Shown here: one piece after another, positions 59,767 to 64,000 of the stretch
How the letters are laid out: every line of letters begins with the position of its first letter
Position numbering within the stretch: position 1 is the first letter of the stretch
NCBI RefSeq assembly: GCF_007743815.1
Contig: NZ_CP036265.1
Span: forward strand, 3,986,823 to 4,050,822
Source: Alienimonas californiensis
Lineage (GTDB): Bacteria; Planctomycetota; Planctomycetia; Planctomycetales; Planctomycetaceae
Length of the DNA stretch: 64,000 nt
Direction of reading: 5' to 3'
Program-made: the position numbers and the translations under genes
The notes under the pieces: generated by a model
What the model saw: only the letters and a program-made list of their open reading frames with translations
What the model was told of the DNA's origin: nothing
Database searches by the model: none

Positions 59767-61917
59767 TCACTCGTCCTCGTCCTCGCCGTCCTCATCGTCG
59801 TCGACGAGCAGGGCCTTGCGGGACAGCTTCACGCGGCCCTGGTCGTCCACGGCGATGACCTTGACCTCGACCGTCTCGCCCACCTTGACGATGTCCGAGA
59901 CGTTCTTCACGAAGCCTTCGTCCAGCTCGCTGATGTGGCAGAGGCCGTCCTTGCCGGGGGCGATCTCGATGAAGGCGCCGAAGTCCTTGATGCTGGTCAC
60001 CTTGCCGTTGTAGACGCGGCCGACCTTCACGTCTTCGCCCATCGCCTCGACGCGGGCCAAGGCGGCCTCGGCGCCGGCGGCGTTGTCGCTGGCGATGACG
60101 ACCGTGCCGTCGTCCTGCACGTCCAGCGTGGCGCCGGTCTCTTCCTGCAGCGCCCGGATGTTCTTCCCGCCCGGGCCGATCAGCAGACCGATCTTGGAGG
60201 GGTCGATCTTCGTGGAGAGCAGGCGCGGCGCCGTCGGGGCCAGTTCGGCCCGCGGGCGGCGGATGCCGCCGAGCATCGTGCGGAGCAGCGTGATGCGGGC
60301 TTCCTTCGCCTGGGCGAGGGCGTCCCGGATGATCGCCTCGGAGATGCCGTCGATCTTCAGGTCGAGCTGAATGCCGGTGATGCCCTTCTGGGTGCCGGCG
60401 ACCTTGAAGTCCATGTCCCCGAAGTGGTCCTCGTCGCCCATGATGTCGGTCAGGAGCGTGTACTTCTTGTCGGACTCCTTCACGAGGCCGATGGAGATGC
60501 CCGCGACCGGCTGGGTGATGGGCACGCCGGCGTCCATCAGGCCCAGGGTGGCGCTGCACACGCTGGCCATCGACGACGAGCCGTTGCTCTCGAGGATGTC
60601 GCTGATGCAGCGGATCGTGTACGGGAACTTCTCCGGGTGCGGCAGGACCGGGTAGACGCTGCGTTCGGCCAGCACGCCGTGGCCGATTTCCCGGCGGCCG
60701 GGGCCGCGGATCGGGCGGGTCTCGCCGACGGAGTAGCTGGGGAAGTAGTAGTGGAGCATGAAGCGCTCGCTGTGCTCCCCGAACAGGCCGTCGACCCGCT
60801 GCTGATCGCGGGTGTTGCCCAGGGTGATGGTGCACATCGACTGCGTTTCGCCGCGGGTGAACACGGCGGAGCCGTGCACCTTCGGCAGCACGCCGACCTT
60901 CACGTCCAGGGCCCGCAGCTCGTCCGGGGCCCGGCCGTCGATCCGCTTGCCTTCCAGCAGCAGATCGCGGACGACGTCGTGCTCAAGCTGATAGAACGCC
61001 GCTTTGAACTCCGCCCGGCTGCCGCCGTTGGAGGCCTCCTCGGCGTCGCCTTCGAAGTGGTCCGCCATCAGCTCGTTGCGGAGCTCTTCGACGGCCTCGG
61101 ACCGGTCCGCCTTGTCGCCGCTGGTCTTGGCCTCCTTCAGACGGTCGTAGCCGTCCTTCTTCAGGGCCTTGGCGAAGACGTTCTCGATCGGCTTGGCGAA
61201 GGCGGTTTTCTTCACGCCGAGCTTCTTGCACAGTTCGTCCTGCATCTCGCACAGCTCGACGCAGGTCTTGTGGGCGAACATGATCGCCTCGACCATTTCG
61301 TCCTCGGGGATCTGGCCGGCGAAGCCCTCGATCATCAGGACGCTGGTCTTGGACCCGCCGACGATCAGGTCGAGGTCGCTCTGAGCCATCTCCGCCTGGG
61401 TCGGGAAGAGGACCAACTCGCCGTCGACGCGGCCGACCCGCACGCTGGCGATCGGGCCGTCGAAGGGCACCGGGGCGATCATCAGCGCCGCGGAGGCGCC
61501 GAAGGAGACCAGCGGGGCCGGGTCGTTCGCGCCGTCGCTGGACAGCACGTTGGCCTGCACCTGGATCTCGTCCTTGTAGCCCTTCGGGAAGAGCGGACGG
61601 ATCGGCCGGTCGGTGACGCGGGCGGTGAGGATTTCCTTGTTGGTCGGCCGACCCTCGCGCTTGAGGAAACCGCCGGCGAAGCGGCCGGCGGCGGCGAGGC
61701 GTTCGCGGTAATCGACCTGCAGCGGGAAGAAGTCGATCCCCGGCCGCGGCGCGCCCCGCTGGGCGGCGATGAACAGCACGGTATCCGCGAACTGCAGGCG
61801 GACGGCGCCGCTGGCCTGACGGGCGAGATCGCCCGTGCTCAGCGACATCTTGCGACCGCCGATCTCTCGTTCGACGGAAACGGGGGTCAGGTCCAGCGAC
61901 TTCGGCTTCGACGGCAT
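59767..61917 (-). CDS. pnp: Polyribonucleotide nucleotidyltransferase (PNPase)
   Basis: The 716-residue enzyme degrades RNA 3' to 5' with phosphate. Two RNase PH domains (first from EIGGRKMSLSTGDLARQ; second with FTRGETQSMCTITLGNTRD and GPGRREIGHG) are followed by a KH domain (IGLLIGPGGKNIRALQEET) and an S1 domain (GRVYNGKVTSIKDFGAF). Its C-terminus is acidic. It follows rpsO, a conserved order in bacteria. The leader (61947-61963) holds a GC hairpin, perhaps a target for self-regulation as known in E. coli. Confidence 0.96.
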   Translation of the reverse strand: MPSKPKSLDLTPVSVEREIGGRKMSLSTGDLARQASGAVRLQFADTVLFIAAQRGAPRPGIDFFPLQVDYRERLAAAGRFAGGFLKREGRPTNKEILTARVTDRPIRPLFPKGYKDEIQVQANVLSSDGANDPAPLVSFGASAALMIAPVPFDGPIASVRVGRVDGELVLFPTQAEMAQSDLDLIVGGSKTSVLMIEGFAGQIPEDEMVEAIMFAHKTCVELCEMQDELCKKLGVKKTAFAKPIENVFAKALKKDGYDRLKEAKTSGDKADRSEAVEELRNELMADHFEGDAEEASNGGSRAEFKAAFYQLEHDVVRDLLLEGKRIDGRAPDELRALDVKVGVLPKVHGSAVFTRGETQSMCTITLGNTRDQQRVDGLFGEHSERFMLHYYFPSYSVGETRPIRGPGRREIGHGVLAERSVYPVLPHPEKFPYTIRCISDILESNGSSSMASVCSATLGLMDAGVPITQPVAGISIGLVKESDKKYTLLTDIMGDEDHFGDMDFKVAGTQKGITGIQLDLKIDGISEAIIRDALAQAKEARITLLRTMLGGIRRPRAELAPTAPRLLSTKIDPSKIGLLIGPGGKNIRALQEETGATLDVQDDGTVVIASDNAAGAEAALARVEAMGEDVKVGRVYNGKVTSIKDFGAFIEIAPGKDGLCHISELDEGFVKNVSDIVKVGETVEVKVIAVDDQGRVKLSRKALLVDDDEDGEDEDE

Positions 61918-62161
61918 GGAGATTTCTTCTGCGTGCTTCTTCGTGACCTCGGCCCGGCCGAGGCGGTTTGGTAAGGGGCGGCGCGAACCCGTGGGCCGGG
62001 TTCGGCGTCCGCAATCAGGTGACGATCAAACGGCGATCCACGAATCCGTCCTGACGAACGACGGCGGCCGACGTCGCGGACGTCGGCGCATCGGGAATCC
62101 GGCGATCCCTCGCCGCGAGAAACGGCCGACGCTCCCGTCGGCCCGACTTCCAACAGACGAA

Positions 62162-62186
62162 CGTCCCCGCGACGGGCGCGGGGACG
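62162..62186 (-). terminator. Hairpin after rpsO
   Basis: CGTCCCCGC (62162-62170) pairs with GCGGGGACG (62178-62186) around a seven-base loop just beyond the rpsO stop (62197). It may end transcription partly before pnp or be an RNA-processing site in the rpsO-pnp gap. Confidence 0.65.
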
Positions 62187-62196
62187 CCTGCCGGAA

Positions 62197-62466
62197 CTAC
62201 TTCCGCAGGTTCAGCCGGGTCAGCAGTTCCCGATACGTGGCCGGCTTGGTCCGCTGCATGTAGCGGAGCAGGCGGCGGCGGGTCGACACCAGCGCCAGCA
62301 GCCCGCGGCGGCTGGTGTGGTCCTGCTTGTGCTCACGGAGGTGCTCCGTGAGGTTGTTGATGCGCTCCGTCAGGACCGCGATCTGCACTTCGCTGGACCC
62401 AGTGTCGGCGTCGGTGCGGCGAAAGTCGGTGATGACTTCGTCTTTACGGTCTCTCGTGATCGACAT
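62197..62466 (-). CDS. rpsO: 30S ribosomal protein S15
   Basis: ATG 62466 gives [20 protein letters not shown] and 89 residues, the usual length of S15. Conserved parts are [36 protein letters not shown] and [13 protein letters not shown]15 binds 16S rRNA early in 30S assembly. The frame is open to 62541, but the family begins at this Met. It is upstream of pnp and downstream of a DEAD-box helicase gene, each with hairpins between. Confidence 0.97.
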   Translation of the reverse strand: MSITRDRKDEVITDFRRTDADTGSSEVQIAVLTERINNLTEHLREHKQDHTSRRGLLALVSTRRRLLRYMQRTKPATYRELLTRLNLRK

Positions 62467-62554
62467 ACGGGCCGGGGGCGGGGCGTCTGCAAGCGTGTTA
62501 CGGGAAGCGAACGATGGTAGCGAGATGGTCTCGATCCGCAACCGAACGCGCCGG

Positions 62555-62583
62555 TTCGCCGTCCTCTTGAAGAGGACGGCGAA
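62555..62583 (-). terminator. Terminator of the DEAD-box helicase gene
   Basis: A perfect 13-base stem TTCGCCGTCCTCT (62555-62567) and AGAGGACGGCGAA (62571-62583) with loop TGA follows the helicase stop at 62596. No T-run follows on the minus strand, so it may need a factor. Confidence 0.7.
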
Positions 62584-62595
62584 CGGACCTTTCGC

Positions 62596-63996
62596 TCAAC
62601 TCCCGCCGAACAGCGGACTCGTCACCTTCTTGACGGGGATGATCGTCGCGTCGTGGTCCTGCACCGTCTTGCGGATCACCGGGCGGGCGGCCTCGAAGTC
62701 CTTTAGCGGGTAGGTCGGCAGCACCTGGGAGACGCGGATCTCGATCTTCGTCAGCTGATCGCCCTGATCGCGGCAGACGAAGGTGATCGCCCGGCCGTTG
62801 GTGTCGCTGCTCATCCGGCCGGTGCGGCCGATGCGGTGGACGTAGTCGTCCTGGAATTCCGGGACGTCGAAGTTGACGATGTGGCTGATCCCGGAGATGT
62901 CGATCCCGCGGCCGACCACGTCGGTGGCGACGAGCATCCGGATCTTGCCCTCGCGGAAGGCCTGGAGCGTCTTCTCCCGCTTACGCTGCTGCAGGTCGCC
63001 GTGCATCATCGCGCAACTGGGCAGCTTGCGGCTGAACCGCTCGTACAGCTTCTCGGCGCCCCGTTTGGTGCGGGTGAACACGAGGCACTGCTTCGGCTTT
63101 TCCTGCTTCAAAACGTGCAGCAGGGCGCCGAACTTGCGGTCCGGGTCCACCGTGAGCACAAACTGCTCGATCATCTCCGTCGCCACAAGGGCGTCCTCGG
63201 ACATGTCGACCCGCTCGGGGTTCTTCATGAACTTGGCCGCCAACTCCTCCACCTCGGGGGGCATCGTGGCGGAGAGCAGCAGCGTTTGCCGATCCTTCGG
63301 GCACTTGCGGAGGATTTTCTCGATGTCCGGGCGGAACCCGTCGTCGAGCATCCGGTCGGCTTCGTCCAGGACGGCGAAGGCAACGTTCTCCAGACCCAGC
63401 TGACCGCGGCCCATCAGGTCCATCACCCGGCCGGGGGTACCGACGACGACCTGAGCGCCGCGTTTGATAGCGTCCACCTGCGGCCCCATCGGGCGGCCGC
63501 CGACGATCACGACGGTCTTCACGCGACCGCCGGAGAGCTTCCGCATTTCCTGGCTGACCTGCTCCGCCAACTCGCGGGTCGGCGCGAGAATCAGGCCTTG
63601 AATGACGGTGCGGTCGAGGTCCAGCTTTTCGAGCATCGGCAGCGTGAACGCCGCCGTCTTGCCGGTGCCGGTGCGGGCCTGACCGCTGCAGTCGCGGCCG
63701 GAGAGGGCGATCGGCAGGAAGGTCGCCTGAATCTTGCTGGGCCGCTCGAACCCGATTTCGTCCAGCGTGGCGAGCGTCTTTTTCGACAGGCCGAGGTCAG
63801 CGAAGGTCGGGCCGCTCTCGGCGGCTTCCTTTTCGTCCTTGGACCGGCTGCGGGTCCGCTTCGCGTTCGCCGGCGTCTTCGACGAAGACGCCCTGGGGGG
63901 CGGCGAATCGTCCGCGGAGCGGCGTTTGTCGGCGGCGGGGGAGGTTTGAGCGGTGCGGCGGGCCGCGGGCCGTTTGGCCCGGGTGGTGGTGGGCAT
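62596..63996 (-). CDS. DEAD-box ATP-dependent RNA helicase
   Basis: The 466-residue helicase has an Arg/Lys/Ser-rich N-terminus (about 60 residues), then TFADLGLSKKTLATLDEIGF and the Q motif, Walker A ARTGTGKTAAF, APTRELAEQ, GTPGRVMDL, DEAD in VLDEADRMLD, SAT in LLSATMPPEV, and later ATDVVGRGIDI and HRIGRTGR. It unwinds short RNA duplexes in ribosome assembly or mRNA decay. It is of the RhlE/CshA size class. The ATG at 63996 is four bases from the window edge, so the gene is complete but its upstream region is not seen. Confidence 0.94.
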   Translation of the reverse strand: MPTTTRAKRPAARRTAQTSPAADKRRSADDSPPPRASSSKTPANAKRTRSRSKDEKEAAESGPTFADLGLSKKTLATLDEIGFERPSKIQATFLPIALSGRDCSGQARTGTGKTAAFTLPMLEKLDLDRTVIQGLILAPTRELAEQVSQEMRKLSGGRVKTVVIVGGRPMGPQVDAIKRGAQVVVGTPGRVMDLMGRGQLGLENVAFAVLDEADRMLDDGFRPDIEKILRKCPKDRQTLLLSATMPPEVEELAAKFMKNPERVDMSEDALVATEMIEQFVLTVDPDRKFGALLHVLKQEKPKQCLVFTRTKRGAEKLYERFSRKLPSCAMMHGDLQQRKREKTLQAFREGKIRMLVATDVVGRGIDISGISHIVNFDVPEFQDDYVHRIGRTGRMSSDTNGRAITFVCRDQGDQLTKIEIRVSQVLPTYPLKDFEAARPVIRKTVQDHDATIIPVKKVTSPLFGGS

Positions 63997-64000
63997 GTAG

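Noticed and set aside
59935-61974. Long open frame opposite pnp
   Set aside because: It is an antisense shadow; the pnp product matches its family over the full length.
61918-62196. Possible tRNA or small RNA between rpsO and pnp
   Set aside because: Only GC hairpins are visible; no cloverleaf or conserved T-loop sequence was found.

Overview
The window is high-G+C bacterial chromosome (about 70% G+C by eye) and looks like a member of the Planctomycetota. The evidence is a DUF1501 gene next to a DUF1549/DUF1553 cytochrome c gene, a secreted Cys-rich protein with the YPYYTTKGP tail common in this phylum, a membrane Ser/Thr kinase with a C-terminal exported part, a vWA membrane protein, and dispersed palindromic repeats of planctomycete type. 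I cannot name a genus. No tRNA, rRNA, CRISPR array, transposase or prophage was recognised. Coding density is high, with 54 supported genes, one of them a 58-residue gene too short for ordinary length cut-offs.

Layout. 47-2605 (minus): five small genes, three membrane-anchored (DUF883-like) and two four-helix-bundle type, resembling a general-stress module. 2808-8115: a flavin disulfide oxidoreductase without the usual C-terminal His, a secreted Cys-rich protein, a TIM-barrel epimerase and a PAS/kinase-like/receiver protein whose kinase core has lost its key residues. 8344-10121: sufE-sufS. 10169-11218: a lower-G+C solitary HEPN gene. 11299-16778: ThuA-like protein, small membrane proteins, a GNAT enzyme, a secreted protein and a DnaB-N/RepA-type ATPase, interspersed with repeats. 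17157-21950: flagellar cluster flhA, flhF, a small membrane protein and a FliA-type sigma factor. 22074-30482: NYN nuclease, vWA protein, hydrolase and Ser/Thr kinase. 30603-45688: housekeeping and small stress genes (phosphoesterase, zinc-ribbon coiled coil, aminotransferase, pgi, repeat lipoprotein, 2-oxo acid decarboxylase, baeRF, cupin, TUDOR, App1 phosphatase, HPF-like protein). 46145-50996: topoisomerase IB and RodA, each overlapping a convergent neighbour. 51097-55338: DUF1501 and cytochrome c/DUF1553 pair. 55436-63996: Hsp70-like protein, NtrC-type regulator with a short histidine kinase, and the rpsO-pnp region downstream of a DEAD-box helicase.

The best candidates for something little described are the HEPN islet, the degenerate PAS/kinase/receiver protein, the oxidoreductase with an altered C-terminal active site, the small Arg-rich membrane protein inside the flagellar operon, and the palindromic repeat family that also writes protein C-termini. 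No complete new multi-gene system can be proven from sequence alone.
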